From contig JAJEKV010000024.1 in assembly GCA_021234155.1 (NCBI GenBank), forward strand, positions 19,017,858 through 19,081,857: a stretch of DNA of 64,000 bases, in the 5' to 3' direction. Position 1 is the stretch's first letter. Each line of letters opens with the position of its first letter. The position numbers and the translations under genes are program-made. This DNA is from Isoetes taiwanensis. Taxonomy: Eukaryota > Streptophyta > Lycopodiopsida > Isoetales > Isoetaceae. Below, piece after piece: positions 31,745-43,402 of this stretch. A model generated the notes under the pieces. That model was not told the origin of the DNA. It searched no databases and saw only the letters and a program-made list of their open reading frames with translations.

Positions 31745-33920
31745 CAATGGAGGCTTTCCATGATAATGGCTCTAGCCAAGAGACTGGTTAGTCATTAGAT
31801 AACTTGTACTGCCGCTAACACTTCTTTGAATGGATGGAATGGTTAAATTCTCTTTCATATGTTATTATGATGATGATGGATACTTGGATGGTGTTTATAT
31901 TCTTTCTTTCTGCTCCCTCTGTGTATTGGGAATAAGGAAAGGGTAGAGACCTGAAAGCCTCTTAGAACTAGAGATGATGCCTCCCTCCCTTAAAACCAAA
32001 TAAATGCGGCATGTGCACAAGAGCCAACCTGGCTGTAGATGCTATGATGTGGTTCAGCACCAAACAACAGACACAATTGGTGAAGTGGGTGTGGAGCCTT
32101 GCTGAGCATGGCTACTGGGGCTCCTACAGTGTGTTAGACTTATAGTTGGTCATTATGTGTGGGGGTTGGGTATGGGTTACGACACCTTCTAATTCATGAG
32201 GATATGGCCTTTATGGGCGTCCTCGGCTTTGCATAGATTTAGGAGGGTAAGTCGAGATGCGGATCACGGGTCTTTGCGGGTGTGGCGGGTATCCTCTAGC
32301 ACACCCATGGAACCGTTGTGATCCAGGAGAAAGCTTCTCGACTGTCTCATCGGTGGGAGATGTATCTGGAGTAGTCTCATAGGGTGATTCCTTTGGATTG
32401 CGTCTCGGGAGGGCTACAAGCCGCGTCATAGCATGTTTTGACCTATATGCAAAGTGTGCCTGGGGGAGGCGGATGGAGTGGACTACCCTAGCCATTGTCT
32501 TATGCCGATAGCGCCATGTTATACTTACGTCTGGCGATATCTTGAGGAGGTGACCGTCAGTTGACCCCATGGATGCGAGTCACAGGTAGCGCCCTTGTCA
32601 TGGTGTGTTCTTGATGTTATTTATGGTTGTATGGTCTTTCCAGCGATGATGATGGATGGGCTACCCTTAATTGGTGGCATATTATTTCACATGGCTTTTT
32701 GTATGCTAACATGTATGCGCTTCCGGTATAGGATTCCCATAGAGGATGCGGGGGCGATCGTATAGATCTGGAGAAAAATTCTTGTATCTATCACGATCAT
32801 ATAAATCTGAGGAACTCCCCCTCGTGGCGACTACATGGTAGGGTCCTCCGTCATACTCAGGCCCCTCGGGGTGGCCAAATATCCCGGGCGAGGAACACGG
32901 AGGTGTCATTCGTCCCCACGTACTCTATGGGAATCCTATATAGCGAAGCGCATATACATGTTAGCATACAACAATCATGCTGAAATAATATGCCACCAAT
33001 GAAGGGTGCCCCATCCATCATCATCAATGGAAAGACAATACAACCATAAATAACATGAGCAACACACCATGACAAAGGCGCTTACCCGGGCTCGGACTCC
33101 ATGGGATCAACTCGACGGTCGTGGCCTCAAGATATCAGCAAACTAAAGTATAACGTATGCTATCGGATAAGACAATGGCTAGGGTAGTCCACTCCATCCG
33201 CCCCTCCCTCACACTTTTACGATAGGTCGAACATGATATGACGTGGCTTGTAGCCCTCCAGAGACGCAATTCCAAGGAATCACCCTATGGGACTACTCCG
33301 GGTTACATCTCCTCGGTCCGATGAGGCGGGTTAGAGAAGCTTCCCCTCCCGGATCACAACGGTTCCATGGGTGTGCTAGAGGATACCTGCCACACCTGCA
33401 GCACCCGTATCCGTACCCGACTTACCCTCCTAAATCTATGCAAAGCCGAAGACGTCCATAAAGGCCATATCCTGCGATCCAGGAGGTGTCGCACCCATAC
33501 CCGGCCCACACGTAATGACCGACTATAAGTCTAACACACTGTAGGAGCCCCAGTAGCTATGCTCAACAAGGCTCCACACCCACTTCACCAATTGTGTCTG
33601 TTGTTTGGTGCTGAACCACAACATATCATCTACAGCCAGGTTGGCTCTTGTGCACAGGCCGCATTTTTTTGGTTTTAAGGGGTCTAGCTAAAAACATCTC
33701 TAGTTCTAAGAGGCTTTCAGGTCTCTACCATTCCCTTATTCCCAATACACCTGAGGGAGCGAAAGAAAGAATATAAAGACCATCCAAGTATCCATCATCA
33801 TCATAATAACATGTGAAAGAGCCCATCTATTCAAAGAAGTGTTAGCGGAAGTACAAGCTATCTAGGGACTAACCAGCTCTTGGCTAGAGCCATTATTACT
33901 TTAAAGCCTCCATTCCTCAT
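31745..33920. repeat. Large palindrome, arms of about 1 kb
   Basis: Arm A (31745-32745) and arm B (32921-33920) are inverted copies. GGCTCTAGCCAAGAG (31770) mirrors CTCTTGGCTAGAGCC (33873); GAGCCAACCTGGCTGTAGAT (32010) mirrors ATCTACAGCCAGGTTGGCTC (33627); GATTCCCATAGAG (32731) mirrors CTCTATGGGAATC (32923). The spacer is about 175 bp. The arms belong to the LTR-like family also found at 6.7-8.2 kb. Arms have diverged by scattered substitutions and small indels. No gene is inside. Confidence 0.85.
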
Positions 33921-34245
33921 GTCTGTTCACAACCGTTGGTAGCTGCTCCTTCTTTACTCTTCCCCCAATCGATTTTGGGGCAGAAATGGGGTAGGACCCG
34001 ATTTCTCCTCCCAAATTGGCAAGTCCCATTTGGCCAATCTATTTGGGCCAGGTGGCACTTCCTTATTGGTTCCATTTAACTAATTATAACCTAATTAGCA
34101 TAATTAGGTTATTTATCCACTGATTTTAATAAAATCCCTTTGTAAGTGAACCCAAGTTACCCACTATTGACCCTTAGGGGTCTAGTTAAACTAGTGACGT
34201 GTCATAGTATGCATACGTATACCATATAAATACCTAGAACGTCAC
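32921..34245 (-). mobile_element. LTR-like sequence, minus orientation (arm B plus extension)
   Basis: On the minus strand it starts TGTGACGTTCTAGG at 34245, as the + strand copy does at 6724, and runs through the palindrome arm. The inner edge of the LTR abuts chromovirus RT coding sequence at 34246, so it interrupted that gene. No second LTR of the same orientation is visible, so solo or truncated status is undecided. Confidence 0.5.
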
Positions 34246-34371
34246 ATTCTTAGTCATGCCATTTGGTCTCACCAATGCGCCGGCTACGTTCATGAGATTA
34301 ATGAACCGAGTATCGGTTGAAGTATTTTTGGATGATATACTTGTATACTCTAACTCATTGGAAGAACACTT
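34246..34371 (+). pseudogene. Chromovirus Ty3 RT fragment, left part
   Basis: In one frame the + strand reads [20 protein letters not shown] and then motif [19 protein letters not shown]. These are canonical chromovirus RT motifs. The coding stops at the poly(T) edge of the L1 insertion and resumes at 60071. The 5' part of pol is not in the window. Confidence 0.9.
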
Positions 34372-34779
34372 TTTTTTAGAGTAAGGGTAGATTTTTTTCA
34401 TTAATTAGAAAAAGCCATACAATCCAAATACCAAACTGCTAAGAAGCAGGGTAATGGAGAAAAAAGGGACACTCATATGGATTGAGCATCAAATATGAAA
34501 ACAAAATAGGCATCAAGTTTGAAACATTTTTTACCGAGTATGTCAATATAATATCATAACTTTTTAGACTAAGAGGAGAAAATGATTTCCAATTCTACAA
34601 TATCTGAGCAAAGAGATGTTCTTCAAAATTGAGATCCTCTAGTTCCTGCAAAAGCAAACCAAAATACTAAACATGATCCTCAAATCTGAATCATGAAAGT
34701 CATGAGAGTGATCTCTACTGTTGGACAGAGTTGGGGATGTGGAGGGCAACTTGGAAATATGCATTGTGGGAAAATGGAA

Positions 34780-35202
34780 TTAATTATGGCTGTTAAGATT
34801 TTCTTCAAACCACTCGTTATAGTGTTTGTAGAAATAAGCTGTAGATCCATGTGAATATCTGTTTTGGCCACAGTCATTTTGTGAAAGTAGTGTACTCAAA
34901 CTTTCTTTCCCCATAAGCAGCAGCAAGGTACCATACAAATATGTGAGAAGCTTGTGACTGTAATATAATTCCCTATACTTAGCCAACTGCCTCTCTGACA
35001 TACTGAAATGAGTGTTGAACAAGAATTCAAACATGAGGTGCATCTGCATGAATTCCCTCGTGTAAATCTCTGCCCAAATTGCTTCCCTTTTTCTTGAGCT
35101 CTCAACTTCCTGAATGAAGTCATCTGTCATATCACACAACTCTTTCAAGGTTAACTTTTTCCCAACTGGCTGACTCTGATGCAAGGAGATTTCATAGCTC
35201 AC
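34780..35202 (-). CDS. Extra ORF (140 aa) downstream of L1 ORF2
   Basis: An intact frame begins 34 nt after the ORF2 stop, in the same orientation. The protein is helical and hydrophilic (KKLTLKELCDMTDDFIQEVE near the N-terminus) with an aromatic, Leu-rich middle (YYSHKLLTYLYGTLLLLMGK) that could be a short membrane-associated helix. It ends KHYNEWFEENLNSHN. I do not recognise it. Plant L1s normally end with the zf-RVT domain of ORF2, so a third ORF is unusual. It might be a host exon carried along or a lineage-specific accessory gene. It is the best preserved frame of this L1. Confidence 0.5.
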   Translation of the reverse strand: MSYEISLHQSQPVGKKLTLKELCDMTDDFIQEVESSRKREAIWAEIYTREFMQMHLMFEFLFNTHFSMSERQLAKYRELYYSHKLLTYLYGTLLLLMGKESLSTLLSQNDCGQNRYSHGSTAYFYKHYNEWFEENLNSHN

Positions 35203-35235
35203 AATATCAGGTCCAATTTTGTTGTACCCTCCCCT

Positions 35236-36314
35236 TTAAGAAACATCAGATATTCTGTCACAATCAGAATATGGAGCATTAGAATCAATAACACTTAATT
35301 GAGAAACAAATAAATCAAACTGGCCCCTGAATAGCCCAATTGAATTCCATCTGGTGTTGTATTTGACTCCAAATTTCCTCTTATGACAAGTCGCAATAGA
35401 CTCAATGTCAAACTGAAAATACATTTTAATCCAGAAAATAGATAAAGATTTAGAAGAATAAAGGATTCTATTTCTAGATTTCCAGATATTCCATAAGGCA
35501 GTATGAACAAGAGCATTAGCCAGGATGTCTCCCTGTTGTAGAAAATCAATAATAGAATTGAGATTCCTGTTTTTGAGATGAGAACCAAGTTTGTGGAAGA
35601 ACCATGTCCAGAATGGTCTCAACTTTGGACAAAGAAAAATATGTTCTAATGTCTCGTCCTGAAGGCAACCAGAGTGACAAACAGTGGCAATAATACATCT
35701 TTGGGATAGAGAGACCAAATTCATGAGGCTTTTTTGAGCTATCAGCCAAATGAAGAAGCAAATCTTTGGAGAGCAGTAAGAATTCCAGATATTTCCAAAT
35801 ACAGAGAGGGCATGAGCTTGATTTAAATTCCATTTCTCACTAGCTTTTACTGGAGTATCCACTATATTTATCAAGTTGTAAATATCCTGTATGCCAGCTT
35901 ACCATTTATAGAGCAACCTGTAGATTTATTGAAATCATTGAAATTATTGAATGGGGCCAAAATTGCTTTGAAGTGAGCATAGATCTTCTTATCACTGGAA
36001 GTACCTTTAAGAACAGATTTCGAGCGATCCGTGGATATGATAGAATTGTTATTCTTATAAAGATCTCTGATAGAAGTAATTCCTATGCTGGACCATTTAC
36101 TATAGATTTTAGGATGTTTTATGGCCATGACTTTAGAATTATGATCAGAAAAAATTGGAGACCAAAACAAATTAGTGCTCATAGTAGCATCTTGAAAATT
36201 TATTTCTCTGAAGCACAGGGTGGATTTTATTCCAAGCCATGATTAAATTCCTCATAAGAGGGGAGGTGTTTGGAGCAGGATGTAAGTCAACAAATAGCCA
36301 GTGTTAATAATATT
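35236..36314 (-). pseudogene. L1 ORF2 C-terminus with zf-RVT domain
   Basis: The minus strand from about 36300 reads LMRNLIMAWNKIHPVLQRNK. After shifts, a 213-residue frame (35874-35236) follows with the zf-RVT pattern: WNSYCSPKICFFIWLIAQKS, a Cys pair around CHSGC, and ETLEHIFLCPKLRPFW. This domain closes ORF2 of plant L1 LINEs. The upstream RT lies at 52.4-54.1 kb, across the nested insertions. Confidence 0.85.
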
Positions 36315-36378
36315 GAGCGGTGGATTGAGCGGTTGTGTTGAGCGGTTGTGCCTTCCTGAGCGAATTCGTATCAGGGGG

Positions 36379-36827
36379 ATGCCCCCGAAAGGGAAAAAAA
36401 GGCTATGAAGCCGAATACGAAGGAGACACTGCCAATTTGTTGGCAGTGATGCATGAATTAAAAACAGAAATTCTAAATCTGAGATCCGAGGTTGAAGGAA
36501 TGCGTGGAACCCTAGACGAACTGGTGGCTCAAAACACAAGTTTGAAAAACCAGAATGAGGAGTTATCCACAAATTTGCAGAAACCTTCCACAGATTTTAG
36601 GGCGCAGATAATAGCTTTGGAGAATAAATTAGCAGCACTGATGGCAGAAACCACAAAAGAGCAAATGAAGATACATCATGCAGAGGTATCGTCGGAGCAG
36701 TTAGATCAAGAGTCCAGAGCAAAGAATCTGAAGATCTCGGGCCTTCCTGAGATAGACGGAGAAGAAATTGCAGAAACAGTGAGGCGATTCTTCTCCGAAA
36801 CAATGCATCTGCATGATCCTCTTCATG
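36379..36827 (+). pseudogene. ORF1 of the AAT-tailed LINE, N-terminal part
   Basis: An ATG at 36379 (MPPKGKK) needs a one-base shift in an A-run to join the open frame (GYEAEYEGDTANLLAVMHEL). A heptad-repeat coiled coil spans LKTEILNLRSEVEGMRGTLD to the ALENKLAALMAET region. The start of an RRM-like fold follows (AKNLKISGLPE, then VRRFFSE). This is the coiled coil-RRM layout of LINE ORF1 nucleic-acid chaperones. The frame is cut by Ty3 element 2 at 36828 and resumes at 48873. Confidence 0.82.
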
Positions 36828-39275
36828 TGTTGCCCCTTTTTGGGCAACATGGACCATCATGATACCTAGAGTTTCAAGATTGGAAGATACTTGTCAAAGT
36901 TTGGAAGACTTGTGGTTTCTTTTGAGGTTTCATCTTAAGTTACTTTCTCATCACTCATATGGTAAGAGTTAGTGCTATTTTGATCCTGCTAGAGTTTGGA
37001 AGAAATTGGTTCAAGTTTGGAAGACCCTTGGGATCTTGGTTGTATAGCCTAATTCTTTCCTTTGAGGAAGTTTTCTAGTTACATTCTTATTTCTTGAAGA
37101 CCAGGCAAAGAATATTGCAAGCTATACAAGGAGTCATTACCATGTTGCTCATATTCACTCATATGAAACTAAATGGAGTTGCACCCATGATTTGGAAGTC
37201 ACACATATGAAGATGCACTTAGAAGTGGAATTGCTCTTATTTTGGCCTTGAAGATTGGAAGACCTTTTTAGAAGTTTGGAAGACCCTAGGGCCTTGAGCA
37301 AAGTTATGTTCATCATAAGGTATGATTTGAGCTTTTGAGATATGATCATGTGCTACAGGGGTTCCAGCCTTCATCCATTTCATCCATCCTACATCCACCT
37401 TCCTTTCATTTTTTTATATACCTCATTTTCACCCTGTCATGCCTTCTTTCATTACCTCACTACCTATATTTTATTGGCCTCACCTCCACTTGTGAATTGC
37501 TCTCAAGAGATCATGAAAAACCCTCAAGAGCAAAGAAGCTTGAATTTTACCTTCATTCTATCACCCTAAATCCTACCATAGCCTTTTTTTCCTATTTTTC
37601 CACCCTTTTCCTATGATTTTTTCACCATTTCCAAGGTTGAAAATTCATTGACCATGGTCAAAATGGCCAAAATTTCAAGTATCTCAATTTGACCTCGAAA
37701 ACACTCTAGATTTGAAGCTTGGCAAAAAATAGCTAGGTTGGCCTTTTCAAAATTCAAAAAAGACATGGGAAACCCCTCAAATATCATTTCTTGGGATGCG
37801 TGCCAAAAAAATAAAAAACCTATTCTAGCCTATCTACCCTATCTAATTTTGCATAGTTCCAGGTCACCCCCATTTTTCCACGTGGCAGGGCAGTGGCGGG
37901 GGGGGTACACTGGCTGGTGTCCCCTCTGCGGGCACGAAATTTAATAGCTGCTCTGCATTATTCCTTATATACCTTAGCCGCCGGACTTCGTTTGTGCCTC
38001 GTGGGATATATCGCCTTGAGAATTTTTGATAAACCCTAAGAAATAGAGGAACACCTTTAAATCCGCCAATTAGTTACCTAAACCTGATTGAATCCCCGGC
38101 CAATTTCCACCAAATTAGTTCCTAAACCTTTTCCGAAACCCCGAACCCTTTGTGGCACTTGATTGATAGAAACTTGCTCGGATTAGGGCCGAAATCATTG
38201 AACCGAAATGGTTTTGGGAAGGACAGTTTTTATGCGGGAATACAGATCATTTTTTTTACCCCTCGGAGATATACCTCTGTGATCTGGGCGATTTCTATAT
38301 TCCTGATATTCTCTTGATCTGTTCTACCTCAAATTCTGCTAATCCTGCTCGAGATTGAAGATTGACTGTATTTTGATTGAAGACCGACTCTGTTGTGACT
38401 TATTTGACATCAAAACTCCTACTGCTACTCAAATTATCTTATTATTTTCTCTTTCTCGATAATTTTTGGGTTTTCGAAGTTGACAATGCCTTGGGATCTG
38501 TTCTCAAGCATTATCCCGGTATTACTTTGCCGAGAATTCTAAACTCCTGTGATATCTTATGATTTGAATGCATATTCATTGCCTGGACAAATAGTGTTTC
38601 CATCTTCTTTTGTTTCAAGTTGTTCTGCCTGTCTAAACTAATAGAAACCAGATATTTAAAGTAGAATCCAAATTAATAGTCGTGTCCCATTCTTTAAAAG
38701 GTTTGAGTATTGCTTATATGTAAAGAAAACAAAGAAAAAATAGTTTTTTCCATAATCGCCATAAACCGCGTGATGTAAATCGAGACTTTGGCCCATCTCA
38801 AAGAATATCATAGTGTTTGCTTGTCAAGAAAACCTTATGCACATGATCTAGAGTTTATTTTGAAGCTGTTTATACAAATTCCAACTCAAGATTTATCACC
38901 AAACTATATTTGCAAATTTTGGCTCTCTCTTTTTTGGCATTGACCAATTTTTGATGAACTTTGACATTGATTTTCTTGGTCTTCCCCTATCCAAATCGAG
39001 ACAGACTTTCACCAGTAGTTCCCTCTACTTGTCTATAACTCATACCAAAAACCAAAACTCAAAAATCTTAAAGGGTGTGACTGCAAGATTGATTTTTGCT
39101 CTGACAGTTTTTTCTCGCCTGGGACCAGTGATTTTGACAAAACCAAAGATTTGAAATTGAGTTCTTTTGCTTTATATGATTAAGGATTGATCACCCTAAG
39201 TGATCCGGAGGTCCCTTTCCAGTTTGTTTACACTTCCTTTGAGGTTAGGCTAAAATTCCGGGTTTTAGGCTAACA
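36828..39275 (+). repeat. Ty3 element 2, 5' LTR (2.45 kb)
   Basis: Colinear with 46416-48867. Both contain the same block of purine-rich TTTGGAAGA repeats near the start and CTTATATACCTTAGCCGCC at about 37963 (promoter-like, TATA within). Differences cluster in G/C-rich words, for example around 37870-37950 and 38020-38230. Open frames inside either copy have matching frames in the other and are not genes. Confidence 0.95.
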
Positions 39276-39278
39276 TTT

Positions 39279-39292
39279 TGGAGGTCCTACCG
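39279..39292 (+). promoter_or_regulatory. Primer-binding site of Ty3 element 2 (tRNA-Gln type)
   Basis: TGGAGGTCCTACCG lies 3 nt after the LTR end. It is complementary to the 3' end of plant tRNA-Gln as I remember it (CGGTAGGACCT plus CCA), 14 of 14 bases. Confidence 0.7.
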
Positions 39293-39377
39293 AGATTTTT
39301 ACTGAAATTGAACTCAATGGCACCAAGGAAGATTTCGAGTCTGCTGAACCACACGAGGAGAGACAAATCAACCAGAT

Positions 39378-40545
39378 TTGGTAGGAGTAAGCATGAGAGT
39401 GGCTACCAGATCTACCACTAATGCTACAAATACTCCCAACTTGCCTATTCCTCCACCAGCTCCTCTCTATCAGGTCTACAAATATTACAAATATTTCCTC
39501 TCAGGCCCTCTTCTTCACAAATTCATAAACTTTTTGAACCGGATCAACACCTTTCCATCTGTTCCTCCATCAAGACCTTATCATTTTGAGTTGACTATAC
39601 TGTTTCCCCCTTGCTATGATTCTTCCATGAATGCCAACCATTTTCTAAAAACTTTGAAGACTATTATGAAGAACATGGGAGAAAGAAGGGTTCCGTGTTT
39701 GCGAAATTCATCAAATGCATGAAGGGTGATGAGGCCGATCTTGGCTCGATTTTGAGCTGTCTATAGGTACCAAAGGGGATGAATTGGAACACAAGTTTCT
39801 ATCAAGGTTTGGTAAGGCTACTTCACCCCAGGATCTTGTCTTTGAACTCAACTCATTTTCCATTAGACCTGGTGAGAGTGTAAAGCAGTATGTGGAGAGA
39901 TTTAATTCTTATTTGCTAGTGTGTAACAGGAATCAGGTTACTCATCCAACATTGCACCTAGTTGCTTCCTTTATCAGAGGTTTGATGTCTAGACCTAGGA
40001 TCTATAGGAAGTTATTAAAATTACAAAAATTTGGTGAGTTGGATTCTATCCATAAAACATTTGTAAAGGTCAGAGATCCGCGTAAACTATTAAGCTATCT
40101 TCCCGATGAAGAGATCGAGATCCATTTTATCCTCCTCATCATGGAACCGAACATGATTTACATTTTGCTAATGCCGCTCCCTGCTTATGCAAAGACAAAA
40201 AAGAGAAGAAGAAGTCCAAGGTCAAGAATTGGATCCTCATGTTTCAGAGATGAAATCTGAGATCAGTAAAGTGTCTGAGGCACTTTTGGAAGTTACCAAA
40301 CAACTTACTGAATTAAAAAACAGTAAAGATGCCCCACCTCCTGAATGCACAAACTGTGGTAAACCTTACCATAGAGCTGAGCAGTGTTTTGCAAGGCAAT
40401 GTCCTAAGTGTCATAGAAGAGGTCACTTTGGTAGAGAATGTCCTGTTTGCTCTTTTTGCAAGGAAATAGGTCATGAGGAGAAGTATTGCAGGTTGTTAAG
40501 GCTTATTTTGAAAAACAAGATAAAGGTAAACAAATGTCAAATATA
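39378..40545 (+). pseudogene. Gag of Ty3 element 2
   Basis: A frame from 39378 (Pro-rich, RPYHFELTILFPPCYDSSMN) shifts near 39720 into the retrotransposon capsid domain (39784-40260; FLSRFGKATSPQDLVFELNS and RPGESVKQYVERFNSYLLVC). A second shift, near 40200, leads into the nucleocapsid with three CX2CX4HX4C knuckles: CTNCGKPYHRAEQC, CPKCHRRGHFGREC and CSFCKEIGHEEKYC (about 40345-40490). The three-knuckle nucleocapsid is more than the one or two usual in plant Ty3 Gag. The shifts lie at short homopolymers. Confidence 0.85.
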
Positions 40546-40599
40546 AGTTTTATTGAGACTTGTGCAGGAGAACAGGAAGAGCAAGATGTTATGGTTGTG

Positions 40600-41322
40600 C
40601 AGACACGTGCCAGAGCTCATCCAAATGCATCTACAGGTTCTGTTCCACCTCATAAGGTAACATTTCAATCAGATCCTCAGAATATAGCTCCTCCTCCTGC
40701 TCAAAGGTATAAAATGAAAAGATTCCCGAGTTGGATGAATTTGAATTACTTATGAAAAATTCTAAGGTTCTTGGGATTTATTAACTTCTGCTGAGAATTG
40801 CACCATCATACGGGAAAAGTTGATCAAAAGCACTCCAGATATTGAAGAGGTTGCTGCTGAAACCCGCAACAATATTTCTGGGCTTTGCCCGAGCAAAAAC
40901 AAGATCCAGGTGCTTTTACTTGTAGTGCTACTATAGGAACTTCCCATCTAGACAAAGTTTTGCTGGATGGAGGTTCTTCTCTTAATGTTATGCCTTATCA
41001 TGTTATGAAGGCACTGGATCTCAAGGTAGAAGATAATACTTCCATTGTTCTAAAATCTTTTTCAAATGCTAAAGTTGTGCCTAAGGGAATAGTAAGAAAT
41101 GTATCTGTGAATACAGGGGGAATCATTGTGCTGGCCACATTTGTGGTTGTTGATTTTGAAAATGTTAATCAAGCTAATATCTATGATCTATTATTAGGAA
41201 GGAGATGGATGAAAATAAAGGGATGCCGGACTGTATGGTCCAAGGCACTTGCACCATTTCCAATGGAGCAACTTCAAAACCGGCAAACAAAACTGATCCA
41301 TCTGCTAACATTAGGTTCATAG
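40600..41322 (+). pseudogene. Protease of Ty3 element 2
   Basis: After a linker, the frame 40885-41322 contains FTCSATIGTSHLDKVLLDGG, with the catalytic Asp in LLDGGSSLNVMP. A flap region and YDLLLGRRWMKIKGC follow, the usual end of a retropepsin fold in plant Ty3 elements. One shift precedes it near 40770. Confidence 0.88.
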
Positions 41323-41868
41323 ATGTGGACATACTACAGGAAGGAGATTTGGGTGTTTACAATTTAGGCCTGGATGCTAGTATACATGAAGAGGTTGTCA
41401 ACTTTGCTTACATGCATGTTGAATCTCCCCGATCCAAGGCAAAAAGCCTATCTCCGGTTTGATGGAGGTATGTCAAAAAAAACTGATTGCTTCTTCCTGC
41501 TGCTATTTTGAAGGATGCAGATTTTAAGTTGATGACTAAGATAGGGAGAATTCACCCTAATATTTCTTCTAATGCAGTGAGAATACAAAGCCCTCATTGC
41601 AGGTTTACAAGAAGCAAGGTGTATGAGTATTTCTCATATTGTTATTTATGGAGACTCACAACTTGTTTGTAGACAAATCTTGGGAGAATATCGAACTAAA
41701 CATCAAGACATGGAGGATCTGAGTGCTCAAGCCGGAGAATTATTAACTTTTTTGATCATTGGGAGATTTTACATATTCCTAGATCTAAGAATTTTGAAGC
41801 TGACTCATTGTGCAGAAAAACCCTTATGGAGTATTTGTCTGAAGGAGCTATTCAAGAGGATGTCTTAG
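41323..41868 (+). pseudogene. Archaeal-type RNase H domain, placed before the RT
   Basis: By switching frames, the + strand gives RFDGGMSKKT (first Asp, about 41457). An EYKALIAGLQEA-type helix carrying the Glu follows (about 41590), then IVIYGDSQLVCRQILGEYRT (second Asp, 41640-41695) and a tail with LSAQAGELLTF. DGGxSK, EYxALIxGL and YGDSQLVxxQ is the additional RNase H (aRNH) of Tat-lineage Ty3 elements. The protease is immediately upstream and the RT downstream (42.1 kb), so here it precedes the RT; in Ogre/Retand it sits between RNase H and integrase. Frames are broken at 41.47 and 41.62 kb. Confidence 0.8.
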
Positions 41869-41977
41869 ATGAAGAGGAGCTTTCCCAATTCCATCCCATC
41901 TTAACTATCAACCTAGCACAAGAGGAATCACTTAAAGAGCTTGAAGTGCATAAAGGAGGTATATCTAGGACCCCAAA

Positions 41978-43400
41978 ATGGGAGACTTATATAATGAAGG
42001 TGATCAAGGTAAAATGGTTGAGTTATTTGAGGATTGGGTGGATGTTTTTGCTTGGGAGTATTCAGAACTGAAAGGGGTTGATAAAAAAATTTGTGAGTTT
42101 GAAATTAAGGTTCGAGAAGATGCCAAACCTGTTATGCGAAAGTTGAGAAGAATTAATTCTTCACTTTTAGATCTTATCAAGCAGGAATTATTCAAAATGC
42201 AGGAATCAGGATTGATAGTTGACATTGTGAACCCCTCTTGGGTTTCTTGTATTGTTCCAGTTCTAAAAAAGAATGGTTCTTTAAGAATATGTGTGGATTA
42301 TAGAGATCTAAATAAAGCTCTTTGTTAAAGATTGTTACCCTTTGCCTTTTTGGAAGAAATCCTTTATGCAAAGGGTCGGGTAAGTCTATGTACTCATTTT
42401 TGGATGGTTTCTCCGGTTTTAATCAGATTAGCATCAAAAGGAAGATCGATCAAAGACATCCTTCATTACTCCATGGGGAACTTATGCAATGAAAAGGATG
42501 CCTTTTGGCTTAATGAATGCCCCCCGCCACATTTCGAGAGAGCCATGGATACTGCCTTTGCAAACATGACTCTGAAAGCAATTCGAGTTTATCCGGATGA
42601 TTTATGCTTAGGTAATTGATACAAGTGATCATATTTGAGCTAACAAGAATATTCACATTGTGCGCATAAACCGGAGTTAATCTAAACCCAAAGAAGTGCA
42701 TCTTTTTAGCATCCAAAGGCCAGCTCTTAGGCCATGAGGTTTCTCAAAAGGCCTTCAAGTAGTCAAGAGAAGATCATAGCTTTAAAAAGCTTCAAACACC
42801 CGTGACAATTAAAGAAGTCAAGGGATTTATGGGAATGACCTCTTTCTTAAGAGTGTATGTGCCTAATTTCTCTCACCTTATTAGTCCTATCTCTAAGTTG
42901 ACTAGAGTAGGCCAAGTTAGTAAAAGAGAAAGTAAATATAGGCCTGTTGTTTGACCGATGAGTGTGAAAAAGCTTTTTGCAGATCATAGAGGCTATTTGT
43001 CATTCTACACTTTTAAAAACTCCAGACCTTTCATTACCATTTAAAGTTTACATAACTATCACTAAAAAGGCTCTTTGGAGTTGCCATTTTGCAGATAGAC
43101 ACCCTATTGCTTTTGCAAGCAAACAATGGTCTCAAACCTCAAGAGAAGTATGCTAAGATAGAAAGGAGTGTTCTGCTGCTCTCATCTTTTGATCGAGAGA
43201 CAGGTCATCTTTACAAAAATCCCAAGCCACTATCTACATGCAGCAGAACCCCATGCCTTTTTGTATGGTAAGAAATTAGAAAAACCAAGCTTCATAGGTG
43301 GGCTTGTAGGCTTCAATCTTATGATTTAAAGGTAAAGGTTATTCATGTATTGAACAATCCGAAGTTTATACCTACTGCTTTGCCTACTTTGAACATGAGG
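41978..43400 (+). pseudogene. RT and RNase H of Ty3 element 2
   Basis: 41978-42328 holds the RT start: FEIKVREDAKPVMRKLRRIN, then MQESGLIVDIVNPSWVSCIV and LRICVDYRDLNKA. Thereafter the frame shifts often. THFWMVSPVLIRLASK-type readings correspond to motif A, PPPHFERAMDTAFANM to the PFGLxNAPxTFQRxM block and VYPDDLCLGN to motif C. A normal Ty3 spacing of the connection (GFMGMTSFLR-type, about 42830) and RNase H (PIAFASKQWSQTS-type, about 43105) follows. Both enzymes are inactive as read. Confidence 0.8.
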
Positions 43401-43402
43401 AG

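Noticed and set aside
6724-34245. TGTGACG sequences at 6724 and 34245 as the two LTRs of one element
   Set aside because: They are in opposite orientation; LTRs of one element must be direct repeats.
37335-39154. Frames within the long LTRs of Ty3 element 2, including Ser/Pro/Phe-rich peptides
   Set aside because: They recur in both LTRs with frame breaks and lack domain features; LTR regulatory sequence is the simpler explanation.
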